A stretch of DNA of 64,000 bases from Nitrospirae bacterium YQR-1 (GCA_039908095.1 JAMOBJ010000003.1:67643-131642); one strand, 5' to 3'. Positions 8,710 through 17,005 are shown, counted from the first letter of the stretch. Made by a program: numbers and translations. Notes: a model not told the origin generated them from the letters alone.

Positions 8710-9135
8710 TTATACACCCTGCATCAGCTTTTCCCACTGTTCCTGAAGGCGATTAAGCTTTTCCTCAACGTTCTTTTTCTCCTCCAAAGCACTGCTTAGC
8801 TCAGCCTTAGCGGTTGTAAGTTTGTGTGTTAAATCCTTTATAGTGTTTTCAAGCCCCTCAACCTTTGAGGTGTCCATTATCACTTCTTTTAATTCCTTTT
8901 TCAGTTTTTCGTTTTCCAACTCGAGCCGCTGAACCTGTTGTCCCTTTATTATTGTGATTATATTCTGAAGATTCTCATCAGACTGCTGTCTTACGGTTGC
9001 AAATACATTCCTTTTCTCGTTTAATACCGTCTCCATATTGGCAACGGCATCCGCCAGTTTCTCAAGCAAGGCTGCTCTTTGCCCGTCATCTAAGGATTTT
9101 ATTTTAGTCTTTAGCGCAGTTGCAGTATCCGACAT
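8710..9135 (-). CDS. Short coiled-coil protein of the magnetosome cluster, 141 aa
   Basis: A 141-residue protein. A helical N-terminus (LKTKIKSLDDGQRAALLEKL) is followed by a coiled coil from about 60 to the end (VQRLELENEKLKKELKEVI, LEEKKNVEEKLNRLQEQWEK). No signal peptide or membrane helix is present. GGGAG lies upstream of the ATG. It is the first gene of the coiled-coil block, 39 bases after mamQ, and its end overlaps the start region of the 354-aa gene. The function is unknown; structural by context. Confidence 0.75.
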   Translation of the reverse strand: MSDTATALKTKIKSLDDGQRAALLEKLADAVANMETVLNEKRNVFATVRQQSDENLQNIITIIKGQQVQRLELENEKLKKELKEVIMDTSKVEGLENTIKDLTHKLTTAKAELSSALEEKKNVEEKLNRLQEQWEKLMQGV

Positions 9136-9174
9136 ATCTCACTCTCCCTGTTTTAGTAATTTGTGCTCTACACA

Positions 9175-9867
9175 TTATTGAACCCCCGGAGTTACTTTTG
9201 CCCTGATTTCCGACTCAAAGACCGGCATCGGCTTAAAATTAAAAAGGAGGTTAAATATATTACCGGGAAACATCTTTAATCTTGAGTTGTAATAACTTGA
9301 CTCTCTGTTGTAACTAATGCGCATCTCGACAATTTTTGTTTCAGTGTCGGAGAGCTCTTTTAGCAAAAGAGTATAGGCCTCAGATGACTTCAGCATTGGA
9401 TAAGCCTCCGCTACCGCCTGAAATTTAGACAGCACCGAGAGGTCATCGGGCTTAAGCCCCTTAAGCTGCATAGCCTTATCCAGAGATTTAACGGCGGCTC
9501 TGACATCGGCCACGTGCATAAATACATTTTGCTCATAGTTCATATACTTTGCAGCCGTTGCCACCAGATTGGGAATGAGGTCGCCTCTCCTTTGCAGTTG
9601 CGCCTCTATCTGAGCCCTTTCCATTACCACCTTGTAGTAGTTCATTATAAATGAGTTGTAGTAATACACACCGGCGGAGAGTACAACCATAACAAGAGCT
9701 ACGAAAGCGGTTTTTAAGGCTCCCGACTGCCTACTCCACAGAGTGCTGTATATTCTGCTCAGTACATTTTTGTTTCTCAGCTCTATGTTTGGAGCTTTCT
9801 CTATAAAACCAAGCTCCGCTGCATAGACCTTTTTCAGTATCTCGTTTATCTGATCTCTGTCATTCAT
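9175..9867 (-). CDS. mamQ: MamQ, LemA-family magnetosome membrane protein
   Basis: A LemA-family protein of 230 residues with one membrane helix at about 52-72 (TAFVALVMVVLSAGVYYYNS). The family signature follows the helix: AQIEAQLQRRGDLIPNLVAT, then a helical body and the closing YNSRLKMFPGNIFNLLFNF motif. MamQ is a conserved magnetosome protein needed for membrane vesicle formation in Magnetospirillum. The N-terminal 50 residues are cytoplasmic and charged, longer than in plain LemA. It sits 11 bases after mamE, as part of the mamI-mamE-mamQ run. A second LemA-type gene lies at 13932-14519. The call is firm from family motif plus context. Confidence 0.92.
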   Translation of the reverse strand: MNDRDQINEILKKVYAAELGFIEKAPNIELRNKNVLSRIYSTLWSRQSGALKTAFVALVMVVLSAGVYYYNSFIMNYYKVVMERAQIEAQLQRRGDLIPNLVATAAKYMNYEQNVFMHVADVRAAVKSLDKAMQLKGLKPDDLSVLSKFQAVAEAYPMLKSSEAYTLLLKELSDTETKIVEMRISYNRESSYYNSRLKMFPGNIFNLLFNFKPMPVFESEIRAKVTPGVQ

Positions 9868-9878
9868 ACTGTTTGCTT

Positions 9879-11684
9879 CTATCCCTTTACAGTTATAAAC
9901 ATGGGCTGTCCCGCCCTTATTATATCCAATACAAACCCCTCTTTAACATTAACCTGGCCGGTTAAGCCGACAAATGAAAACATATCATAAACCGGTTTGT
10001 TATTTATCGAGGTTATCACATCACCTTTTATGATTCCAGCCGCCTTTAACACACCGCCTGAGTCGGAAACATAGACGCCTTTTTTGATATAAGCTGAAAG
10101 CGGAGCTTTAATCGGTTGAATTTCAGAGCCCAGCCAATCGAACTCTTTTATCGGTTTCACAGCCTGTGTCATTTTAGGAAGAAACGGCGGCTCCGGTATC
10201 GTCTTCATAGTAACCGTCTTTCTTGTATCACCGGTTGCCACCACTAATTCAAACTTTGAACCCGCCGGTTTATCCGCTATGACGGTCTTAAACTCCGCAA
10301 CATTGGCAAGCCGCCTGCCGTCAATTCGCAGGATAACATCTCCGCGCTGCAGGCCCGCCGCCTCCGCAGGTGTGCCCGGATAGACCTTATCCACAAGAAG
10401 ACCGCCACTGTGAGGCAGGTTAAAGTGCGTTGCTATAACGGAATCCACATCAAGCAGCAGTGCGCCGAAAAAGGGCTGTGAGGCCTGAGGGTCTTGTAAA
10501 GCTACGGGCACATTGGGATTCTGTCCCGCAGGGGTTTGTTCCAAAGGATTCCGCCCCACAGGGGCTTGAGCCGCCAAACGCCCCTGCCCATTTAGTTGGC
10601 ACAATTGAGGGTGGCAATCCAGACACTTCCCTCTGTATGGATGCGGAGGGGTTATCATCATGCCGCCCGGCAGTTTATAGGAATTCCCTACCTGCTTACC
10701 CTGCTTTGCCCATGCCACCATCTGACCGCCCACCTGCGGCACTATTTCATTAAAATCAACCACACCGGCTACCAACTGGGAAGCCTCGCTTATCGGAATG
10801 GCAAACCCTATGCCTGTAAAGCCGCCGGTCGGTGAGTAAATTGCATTGCTTATCGCTACGACCTCACCGGCTGTATTGACAAGAGGACCGCCGCTACTTC
10901 CTTTATTCAGAGCCGCATCGGTTTGGAACAGCCCGTCATATACCCTGCCCCCTACCGTAATTGACCGGTCTCTGCTGCTTATTATACCCACACTTACGCT
11001 AAAATCAAATCCAAACGGGCTGCCAACCGCTATGACCACATCACCGGTGCGCACTGCATTGGAATCGCCCAGTTCAGCATGGGGAAAAGGTCCCTCGCCG
11101 TCAAGCCTTAAGAGGGCCAGGTCCGCCTCCTTATTTACATTTACTACCTTAAGTTTGTACTCCTTGCCGCCTCCGGGCAAATAAACCGTGCCTTTCATCT
11201 TCTTAGCATTGTCTATCACGTGAAAACTTGTAAGCACATAACCGGTGGGCTCCACTATAACGCCTGAGCCGACCCGTGTATATGTAGTCGGAGGATTGGC
11301 CACAAGCTCAGGGACCTGAAAGGCCACGTTGGTCTGTGGGTTAGGGTCAAACACCACGTCTATGCTTATCACAGCGGGACGCACTTTCTCTATGATTTCG
11401 TGATAACCCGCCTGTACTTTGTTTATCGGTTCCACCAAAGCAACATTGTCATATGGGTTGGGCTTTTTCATTTTGACCATCTTTTTGATGTCGTCTGTTT
11501 CGAGGATATTTTTGACAATACCCCCCTCCTTGTAGCTTTCAAAAAAAGCCCAGCCTAACGTTAAAACAGCCAGCAGTACAAGGGTCCATATCCACGGCCT
11601 AAAGCTCTTCGGGCAGCTTGCCCGCGGCTGCTCAAACCCGTTGAGGTTATTGTTTCTGTATTGTCTTTCGCTAGTATCACCCAT
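9879..11684 (-). CDS. mamE: MamE, membrane-anchored trypsin-like protease with one magnetochrome heme site
   Basis: A 601-residue HtrA/Do-type protein of the magnetosome. A membrane anchor lies at about 31-47. The protease domain keeps the full catalytic triad: H155 (TSFHVIDNA), D188 (EADLALLRL) and S264 (KGSSGGPLVN). A single c-type heme site CLDCH at 354-358 sits in a magnetochrome-like context (PPHPYRG before it) and is followed by a Pro/Gln/Asn-rich linker (about 371-403). Two PDZ domains lie at about 405-495 and 515-598. In Magnetospirillum MamE starts crystal maturation and cleaves MamP and MamO; there it carries two heme motifs, here only one. It is flanked by mamI and mamQ with spacings of about ten bases. 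Confidence 0.95.
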   Translation of the reverse strand: MGDTSERQYRNNNLNGFEQPRASCPKSFRPWIWTLVLLAVLTLGWAFFESYKEGGIVKNILETDDIKKMVKMKKPNPYDNVALVEPINKVQAGYHEIIEKVRPAVISIDVVFDPNPQTNVAFQVPELVANPPTTYTRVGSGVIVEPTGYVLTSFHVIDNAKKMKGTVYLPGGGKEYKLKVVNVNKEADLALLRLDGEGPFPHAELGDSNAVRTGDVVIAVGSPFGFDFSVSVGIISSRDRSITVGGRVYDGLFQTDAALNKGSSGGPLVNTAGEVVAISNAIYSPTGGFTGIGFAIPISEASQLVAGVVDFNEIVPQVGGQMVAWAKQGKQVGNSYKLPGGMMITPPHPYRGKCLDCHPQLCQLNGQGRLAAQAPVGRNPLEQTPAGQNPNVPVALQDPQASQPFFGALLLDVDSVIATHFNLPHSGGLLVDKVYPGTPAEAAGLQRGDVILRIDGRRLANVAEFKTVIADKPAGSKFELVVATGDTRKTVTMKTIPEPPFLPKMTQAVKPIKEFDWLGSEIQPIKAPLSAYIKKGVYVSDSGGVLKAAGIIKGDVITSINNKPVYDMFSFVGLTGQVNVKEGFVLDIIRAGQPMFITVKG

Positions 11685-11693
11685 GGCCCTCTC

Positions 11694-11915
11694 CTATCTG
11701 TCTTCTCTGCCTGTATCATTGTTATCGCCGTTTTTCTCCATTACCTTGGCCTTAAGTCCTGTGTTTCTAATGCCTGCCATCAGGGCTACAAACCCGCCCA
11801 CTATCAGCACTACCGGCATAACCGCCAAAAACACATCCATCACATACCACTTGTACTTTACCACTCCCCACAACCCTAAACAAATTGCTATTAATCCCAT
11901 CACTATACTTGTCAT
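11694..11915 (-). CDS. mamI: MamI, small two-helix magnetosome membrane protein
   Basis: A 73-residue protein with two membrane helices (about 3-20 and 29-50), a glycine-rich first helix with LGLWGVV, and a charged, hydrophilic C-terminus (KAKVMEKNGDNNDTGREDR). Size, helix layout and the position directly before mamE match MamI, which in Magnetospirillum is needed for vesicle formation. I place the start at the ATG at 11915, because GGAG lies eight bases before it; a GTG at 11921 is too close to that site. The gene ends nine bases before the mamE start. Confidence 0.88.
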   Translation of the reverse strand: MTSIVMGLIAICLGLWGVVKYKWYVMDVFLAVMPVVLIVGGFVALMAGIRNTGLKAKVMEKNGDNNDTGREDR

Positions 11916-11951
11916 AACCACCGCTCCTTTTGTTTCTATATTATTAGTATT

Positions 11952-12617
11952 TTATTTAAAACCCTTTCCTTCCAGCTCAAGAGCCTTTTTGAAATACTTC
12001 AGTGCCTCCTCCCTCTGCCCCTTGCCCTCATACGCAAGCCCAATGCTCTGGTATGCTTTTATAAAGTTTGGGTTTAAGGAAATTGCATGTTCATATGCCT
12101 CTATTGATTTATCAAACTCATTCATGCTGTCATAGACAAGCCCCTGCTTGTAATAAGCCTCTGCAAAGGAAGGGTCAAGCCTTATTGACTCACTAAAGGC
12201 GGTCAACGCCTTTGCATACTCATCAATCATGTAGTAGGATGAGGCAAGATAAAAGTAACACTGTGCATCTGAACGATTTAGCACTGCAGCACGGCTTAAC
12301 ACCTCTATCGCCTCATTGGGCAGTCCCACATACACATAGGCCTTACCCAGCCTCATAAGCGTCTCAAGATGCGTGCTGTCAACATCCAGCACTTTCTTAT
12401 AAGACTTTATCGCCCCCTCATAGTCGCCCTTTTGCTTCATCTTATCGCCTGTGCTTATGTAAATCTCTACTGCATCCGTTGGATTTAGCTTTGTCACGTC
12501 ATTGTAGGCATCTATCATGCCGTCAAGCAACCGTTTGCCGTTTGTCACAACGGTTTTCATAACAATTTTAAACTCGCTCAGATCAAGGTTTAATTTCAAC
12601 TTCTTTATTGCATCCAT
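11952..12617 (-). CDS. mamA: MamA, TPR magnetosome scaffold protein
   Basis: A soluble protein of about 221 residues built from five consecutive tetratricopeptide repeats between about 50 and 218 (for example GDYEGAIKSYKKVLDVDSTH, DEYAKALTAFSESIRLDPSF, GQREEALKYFKKALELEG). MamA coats the magnetosome surface and acts as a multi-protein docking platform. The N-terminal 45 residues, before the first repeat, match the extra helix typical of MamA. Of two ATGs I prefer 12617, which lies at the usual distance from GAGGGG; 12626 abuts that site. It lies between mamB and mamI, an order common in magnetosome clusters. Confidence 0.9.
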   Translation of the reverse strand: MDAIKKLKLNLDLSEFKIVMKTVVTNGKRLLDGMIDAYNDVTKLNPTDAVEIYISTGDKMKQKGDYEGAIKSYKKVLDVDSTHLETLMRLGKAYVYVGLPNEAIEVLSRAAVLNRSDAQCYFYLASSYYMIDEYAKALTAFSESIRLDPSFAEAYYKQGLVYDSMNEFDKSIEAYEHAISLNPNFIKAYQSIGLAYEGKGQREEALKYFKKALELEGKGFK

Positions 12618-12636
12618 CAACTCCATCCCCTCATAA

Positions 12637-13023
12637 TTATAATATTGAATGTCCGATTATTATCAAAAGTATCCACACTACAAACATAAACTGCTGGGTA
12701 TGAATCAGCTTCATTTTATTATAAAGTGCAGTTGTTTTTCCCCATTGCATTATACCTCCGACCACACACAGCCAAATGGTAACCAGCATAGAGGCCTGAA
12801 GTATTATGTTTCTCTCATCGGCATTATGTCCGTGAATGAAAGTCAGCAGCAACCCTATAAGGTTTAAAGTTATATGCAGGTCCAGGTATGTCCGGAAAAA
12901 CCTGGCTATCTCCGGCGACTGCCCTATAAACTTCTTTGTAAGTGCTTTAGCCGGATAGTAGGCATTTGCCACGATAAATAACACGGCTGTCAAAAAGCCT
13001 AAAAAATCATTACTTACTCTCAT
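12637..13023 (-). CDS. Four-helix membrane protein with paired histidines
   Basis: A 128-residue membrane protein with four helices at about 8-25, 46-64, 74-92 and 107-126. Histidines sit at 50 and 64 (same helix, 14 apart), 66, 108 and 125. Two histidines near the two ends of one helix, repeated in a second helix, is the layout seen in b-type diheme membrane proteins and ferric reductases. I do not recognise a named family. Its start overlaps the mamB stop by four bases (ATGA), so it is made together with the iron carrier MamB, and mamA follows. A heme-b electron carrier or iron reductase of the magnetosome membrane is an inference worth testing. Confidence 0.75.
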   Translation of the reverse strand: MRVSNDFLGFLTAVLFIVANAYYPAKALTKKFIGQSPEIARFFRTYLDLHITLNLIGLLLTFIHGHNADERNIILQASMLVTIWLCVVGGIMQWGKTTALYNKMKLIHTQQFMFVVWILLIIIGHSIL

Positions 13024-13910
13024 CTAAGCCCCCACCATTTATTCACAGGCACGGTTTTAACAAACACCTCGTCTATTCCTTCCACCTTTTGAAGGACAAG
13101 GTTTCTGACGTACCCTACAAGTTCCTGCGTCTCAAGAACTGTTTTAGAACTTAACACCTCTATCTCCAATTCAACGGAGCACTTCTGCCCCATACACCTT
13201 GACCGTATCTTTTTCACTCCTTCAATGCCCTTTATGGAAAGACAGGTTCTGGATATGTCCTGAAGTATGTCCTTATCCACGGCTACATCAATGAGGCCGT
13301 TGACTCCCTTCATAAACATCTCGACACTTATATGAAAAACAAACACAGCAACAACAAGGGCCGCTATAGTGTCTGCATACACATAACCCAGTTTTGAGCC
13401 GATGAGACCGGCAAGCACAGCGATGGAGGCAAGGCTGTCGGCTTTACTTTCGGCGGCATCCGCAAGCAGTGCCGGAGAGTTTAACTGTGTGGCCGCACAG
13501 GTGTTTGAGGTGTACATCAGCCACCCATAGAGCAGGGCAAGCAGTGTTGCCGCTATTGCTGCATTGTCGGGTATTTCCCGCGTCCCTGTTTTAAAACTAT
13601 GTAGAGCGTCTATTAAAATAAACACGGCACAGATAAAAATAAACACACTTGCCGACATCGTGCTTAAATATTCAACCTTACCGTGTCCAAACGGGTGCCC
13701 CTCATCTTTTGGTTTACCGGCAATTTTTAATGCTATCAGCACAAACAACGATGAGATGGTGTCTGCGATTGAGTGCACACCGTCTGCCATAAGCCCCTTG
13801 CTGCCCGTTGTCAGTCCCACAAGAAACTTAAAAATGGACATCGTAAAATTCCCTATCACACTAAGGCGCGGAGACCACTTACCGCAATACTCACACTCAG
13901 GATACTTCAT
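13020..13910 (-). CDS. mamB: MamB, cation diffusion facilitator of the magnetosome
   Basis: A 296-residue CDF transporter with six helices and a cytoplasmic C-terminal domain. The first metal-site segment is LMADGVHSIAD, the loop is HPFGHGKVEY, and the second metal-site segment is ADAAESKAD, matching the Asp-rich form seen in MamB rather than the His-Asp form of MamM. The N-terminus has a CEYCG pair, as in MamB proteins. MamB imports iron into the magnetosome and is needed for vesicle formation. A strong ribosome site (AAGGAGA) precedes the ATG. The gene overlaps the four-helix gene downstream. Confidence 0.92.
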   Translation of the reverse strand: MKYPECEYCGKWSPRLSVIGNFTMSIFKFLVGLTTGSKGLMADGVHSIADTISSLFVLIALKIAGKPKDEGHPFGHGKVEYLSTMSASVFIFICAVFILIDALHSFKTGTREIPDNAAIAATLLALLYGWLMYTSNTCAATQLNSPALLADAAESKADSLASIAVLAGLIGSKLGYVYADTIAALVVAVFVFHISVEMFMKGVNGLIDVAVDKDILQDISRTCLSIKGIEGVKKIRSRCMGQKCSVELEIEVLSSKTVLETQELVGYVRNLVLQKVEGIDEVFVKTVPVNKWWGLR

Positions 13911-13931
13911 ACGGCAAATCTCCTTTGGATG

Positions 13932-14519
13932 TTAATTGACCATTGGGACATTTTTTGCACCCTCCTGCGCTTTGTAAAACTGTTTCTCATGAAAACCAAG
14001 ATATTTGGCAAATATATTGTAAGGAAAAAGGTAAATAAAATCATTGTACTCAAAGACAGCCTCATTGTATTTTGTCCTGGCATAGGAAATTCTCGCCTCC
14101 GTAGCCGTCCTTATATCCATAAGGTACAGAAAAGGCCCCTTTGCCTTAAGCTCCGGTGACCGCTCACCTAAGTATGACAGCTCACTCATCAGGCGTACTA
14201 TTTCGCTCTTTGCATGCCCCTGTGCAGCCTGGGCGGCACCGGCTCTGATGAGTCCGCTTAACTCTACCAACAGGTTAAATAGCTTTGCCTCAGTTTCCAT
14301 ATAGGTATCGGCGGCTTTGGCGGCACTTTCAAGTACCTGATGTCTTCTCTGCTCCTCCGCTATGAGGTTATTGTGTGTGATATCGTATATATGTTCCTCA
14401 TCCACCAACTGGTTGTATATAAACACATGCACCAAAAACTTATAAAGCAGCAAAACGCCGAGCGCAGTGAATATGTACTTAGATTTTAGATATTTGAATT
14501 TAAATTTATTCTTTATCAT
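13932..14519 (-). CDS. LemA-like protein, second MamQ-type paralogue
   Basis: A 195-residue protein with a basic N-terminus (KNKFKFKYLKSKY), one membrane helix at about 16-35, and a helical domain ending in the LemA signature YNDFIYLFPYNIFAKYLGF. It differs much from the MamQ at 9175-9867 and lacks the usual LVATA segment of LemA. It begins at a TAATG overlap with the stop of the EcsC-like gene, so translation is coupled. Two LemA-type genes in one magnetosome cluster suggest division of labour in vesicle formation, which is inference. Calling it MamQ-II would be reasonable but is not proven. Confidence 0.78.
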   Translation of the reverse strand: MIKNKFKFKYLKSKYIFTALGVLLLYKFLVHVFIYNQLVDEEHIYDITHNNLIAEEQRRHQVLESAAKAADTYMETEAKLFNLLVELSGLIRAGAAQAAQGHAKSEIVRLMSELSYLGERSPELKAKGPFLYLMDIRTATEARISYARTKYNEAVFEYNDFIYLFPYNIFAKYLGFHEKQFYKAQEGAKNVPMVN

Positions 14520-15190
14520 TATTTCCAGCTTACCTTTAAATTGTCGTCATCCCATACGCTAAAATACTTCCTTGCGTGGTTTCCAACCGTCATAGTTGAA
14601 GCGAGATTGAAGGCGGCTCCTAAGGGCACCCCTATATAGGGAATGTATCTGTAGTACTTCTTTAACAGTCTTGGGATAAGGCGTTCGGCAAACTCCACCG
14701 TGGCCACCTCCACCCCTCTGTTGATATAACCCTGGGCAATCTCATCAACTGCGCTTCTGAGCAGCCCGGCAGCGGTTGCCTTAAAAGCCTGGCTTGAGCC
14801 GGAAAACCCCAAAAGCGCCAGAGTTATTGCCTTTAGCTCATCCTCATCCAGCTCAACCCCGTATGCCGCCGATATGGCAAAACACAACTCTATCTGAATT
14901 CTTAGAACCAAAGCAAGATCAACTATGGAACCGGCAAGCACCGTCCCTATAGTTCCGATAACCGGAATAGTCATAGGAAGCGTTGTAAGCCCTCCGATAC
15001 CCGCCGCTTTAAATGCCGCCCGTTTCATAAGCTTACTGGAAACGGCATAGGATATATACTTCTGAGGCTTGTCCCCACCCATTTTAAGGTCAAACTCCTC
15101 CACAAGCTCATACACATCTTTTCTAATCTGAGGAAGATGTGTCCCGCTTAATGTCAGGATTTTGTCAAACCATTCATATTTTTCAGCCAT
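14519..15190 (-). CDS. EcsC-like membrane-associated protein
   Basis: A 223-residue protein with the EcsC-family core: a glycine- and proline-rich hydrophobic hairpin (GIGGLTTLPMTIPVIGTIGT), followed by LALVLRIQIELCFAISAAYG and a second hydrophobic hairpin near the C-terminus (YIPYIGVPLGAAFNLASTM). EcsC proteins associate with membranes, but their biochemical role is unclear. It sits between mamM and the LemA-like gene with tight spacing, so it belongs to the magnetosome operon. The two short hydrophobic hairpins could insert into one leaflet and bend a membrane, which would suit vesicle formation; that is speculation. Confidence 0.75.
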   Translation of the reverse strand: MAEKYEWFDKILTLSGTHLPQIRKDVYELVEEFDLKMGGDKPQKYISYAVSSKLMKRAAFKAAGIGGLTTLPMTIPVIGTIGTVLAGSIVDLALVLRIQIELCFAISAAYGVELDEDELKAITLALLGFSGSSQAFKATAAGLLRSAVDEIAQGYINRGVEVATVEFAERLIPRLLKKYYRYIPYIGVPLGAAFNLASTMTVGNHARKYFSVWDDDNLKVSWK

Positions 15191-15204
15191 ATAACCGATA
15201 GCTC

Positions 15205-16107
15205 CTAAAATGCCTCTATGCCCATATTTATACCGCTGATATTGCCCATTTTAGCTTTCAGCGTGTTTTCCACCTGTGCTCCAATTAAATAACCCTTATC
15301 AAGAGTGTGACTTTGGTCAACTTTAATAATCATATCCACCCATATTCCATGCCCGACCTTTCTGGCATTTACCCTTGCCACACGCCTTACACCCGGCACC
15401 AGCATGGCTGTCATCTCCATCTCCTTAAGCACGTTTTTGGGCAGCGATGAGTCCATTATTCCTTTAAAAGAATCGTTTAACATCCCTGCACTAAGCCTTA
15501 TCAAATCCAGTGTTTCAATAACAGCAACCAGCGGGTCGGCAAAATAGAACCCAAACCTTGTCAGTAACACTGCACCTGCAACAAAGGCGGACGACACAGC
15601 ATCCGAATGATTATGCTTTGCATTGGCCACCACAGCCGGACTTTTTAATTTCTCACCCACGCAGTACAAATATGACGAGAGCTTGTAGTTGGCTATCATG
15701 GAAATGACGGCAGCCCAGAGAGCTATCAGCTTCGGTTTATAAATCACACCGTGGTAAGCGTGCCAAATATCTTTGACCGAGTGAATTAACAAAAACAGAG
15801 TGCCTATTATAATCAGTATGCTTATCAGGAAAATGGAAACATACTCAATCTTGCCGTGCCCGTAAGGGTGTCCGTCATCGGCCGGCTTACCAGATACCTG
15901 CACTCCTATAAAGACAACAAGGGAGGTCAGAAAATCCTTAAAGGAATACAGGGAATCCGCCAGCACTGCACGGCTTCCGCTTATTATACCCACTATAGCC
16001 TTAAACACGGCAAGAAGCAGATTGGCGCTGACGGCGGTCCAGCCCGCAGTTTTAGAGCACTGGTAACACTCTGCGTAAATTATATTATTTTGTGGCAGTT
16101 GGTGCAT
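15205..16107 (-). CDS. mamM: MamM, cation diffusion facilitator of the magnetosome
   Basis: A CDF iron transporter of about 300 residues. It keeps the MamM metal-site residues: the Tyr and Asp of LADSLYSFKDFL and the His and Asp of AKHNHSDAVSS, with the loop HPYGHGKIEY and the cytoplasmic-domain stretch GHGIWVDMIIKVD. These match MamM rather than MamB. MamM stabilises MamB and controls crystal growth. I chose the ATG at 16107, which gives a 28-base overlap with the end of mamP; an ATG at 16143 would add 12 residues and a larger overlap. A CYQC pair lies near the N-terminus. Confidence 0.93.
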   Translation of the reverse strand: MHQLPQNNIIYAECYQCSKTAGWTAVSANLLLAVFKAIVGIISGSRAVLADSLYSFKDFLTSLVVFIGVQVSGKPADDGHPYGHGKIEYVSIFLISILIIIGTLFLLIHSVKDIWHAYHGVIYKPKLIALWAAVISMIANYKLSSYLYCVGEKLKSPAVVANAKHNHSDAVSSAFVAGAVLLTRFGFYFADPLVAVIETLDLIRLSAGMLNDSFKGIMDSSLPKNVLKEMEMTAMLVPGVRRVARVNARKVGHGIWVDMIIKVDQSHTLDKGYLIGAQVENTLKAKMGNISGINMGIEAF

Positions 16108-17003
16108 GTTCCTCTGTCTCTGTGCGGCTGTTGTGCGCCCCACTTAATTGGGGGTGGTGCAATTGGAAGCGCATCACCTAAGTCCATTGTCAATGTCCCC
16201 GTGTTTTTCCCCGTTTTAGCGATAGAGTGGCATTTATCACACGGGCCGTAGTAGCCGTGGGGGCTTCTGTCTGTTGAAAATATCATGGGAGCCGCTTCCA
16301 TTTGAGCCACACCTAGGGCCTCCGGTGACTTTACCGGTATCTTTATATCGGCGTTTTTCCTGTAAACCGCCACCACCGCCTCAGTGCTGTTTGCAACAGC
16401 TTTTGTCGCCAATTTAAATGAGTGCAGATCTTTTACAGGCGTCTCATTAACTGCATATATCACATCCCCTGCATATATGCCCGATGCTGCGGCAAGCAGA
16501 GTTACCTCATCTATAAGCACGCCTGAGATGTTCTGAGCAATCCCGTTGGCTTGTGCCAGCTGCGGTGTAAGCGGCACAACCTCAAGTCCTATCCAGTGCC
16601 CTTCTTGAAGTATGTTTTCAAGCATGGCGGTATTAACAGAGGGGGCGGCAGGCTGTGGTGCGGTGGTGTTGTCGGCATTAGCGGTCCAAAACATATCCTT
16701 TGGGTCAATCCGCCACCCTGCTGCAGCATTGGGCTCGGCTGCCTGTGGGGCGGCACCGTTGTTGTAGCTAGGGCCGTAGTTGTTTGCTCCCGGGACGGCA
16801 TTAGGGTCCATCAAATCCCCTTGCCGGTTCATAGCCACAAGAGATGGATTCATTGCATTTTGCCTTACCCTTTTTATGAGTTCTTCCTCCTGCTTTTCCT
16901 TCCCGCCCATAAACTTCTCAGGGCTGAAGATTAAAAGATACGAGGCTGTCACCACTATCAACACAACGAGAATAAAGTTAACTGATTTCCAGATGTTTTT
17001 CAC
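16080..17003 (-). CDS. mamP: MamP, PDZ protein with two magnetochrome heme sites
   Basis: A 307-residue protein with an N-terminal anchor helix (about 8-26), a Pro/Ala/Asn-rich linker (65-125), a PDZ domain (about 130-225) and two magnetochrome motifs, CDKCH at 255-259 and CTNCH at 300-304, the latter at the very C-terminus. MamP is an iron oxidase that supplies ferric iron for magnetite. The start is GTG at 17003, with GGAGA about 11 bases upstream, inside the end of the 52-aa gene; only two bases separate the two genes, so translation is probably coupled. The end overlaps mamM. Confidence 0.95.
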   Translation of the reverse strand: MKNIWKSVNFILVVLIVVTASYLLIFSPEKFMGGKEKQEEELIKRVRQNAMNPSLVAMNRQGDLMDPNAVPGANNYGPSYNNGAAPQAAEPNAAAGWRIDPKDMFWTANADNTTAPQPAAPSVNTAMLENILQEGHWIGLEVVPLTPQLAQANGIAQNISGVLIDEVTLLAAASGIYAGDVIYAVNETPVKDLHSFKLATKAVANSTEAVVAVYRKNADIKIPVKSPEALGVAQMEAAPMIFSTDRSPHGYYGPCDKCHSIAKTGKNTGTLTMDLGDALPIAPPPIKWGAQQPHRDRGTCTNCHKII

Positions 17004-17005
17004 TT

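Noticed and set aside
2578..8799. Many Ser/Phe-rich plus-strand frames opposite the coiled-coil genes
   Set aside because: Glu/Lys-rich coding on the minus strand leaves long open Ser/Phe/Leu frames on the other strand. They lack ribosome sites and known folds.
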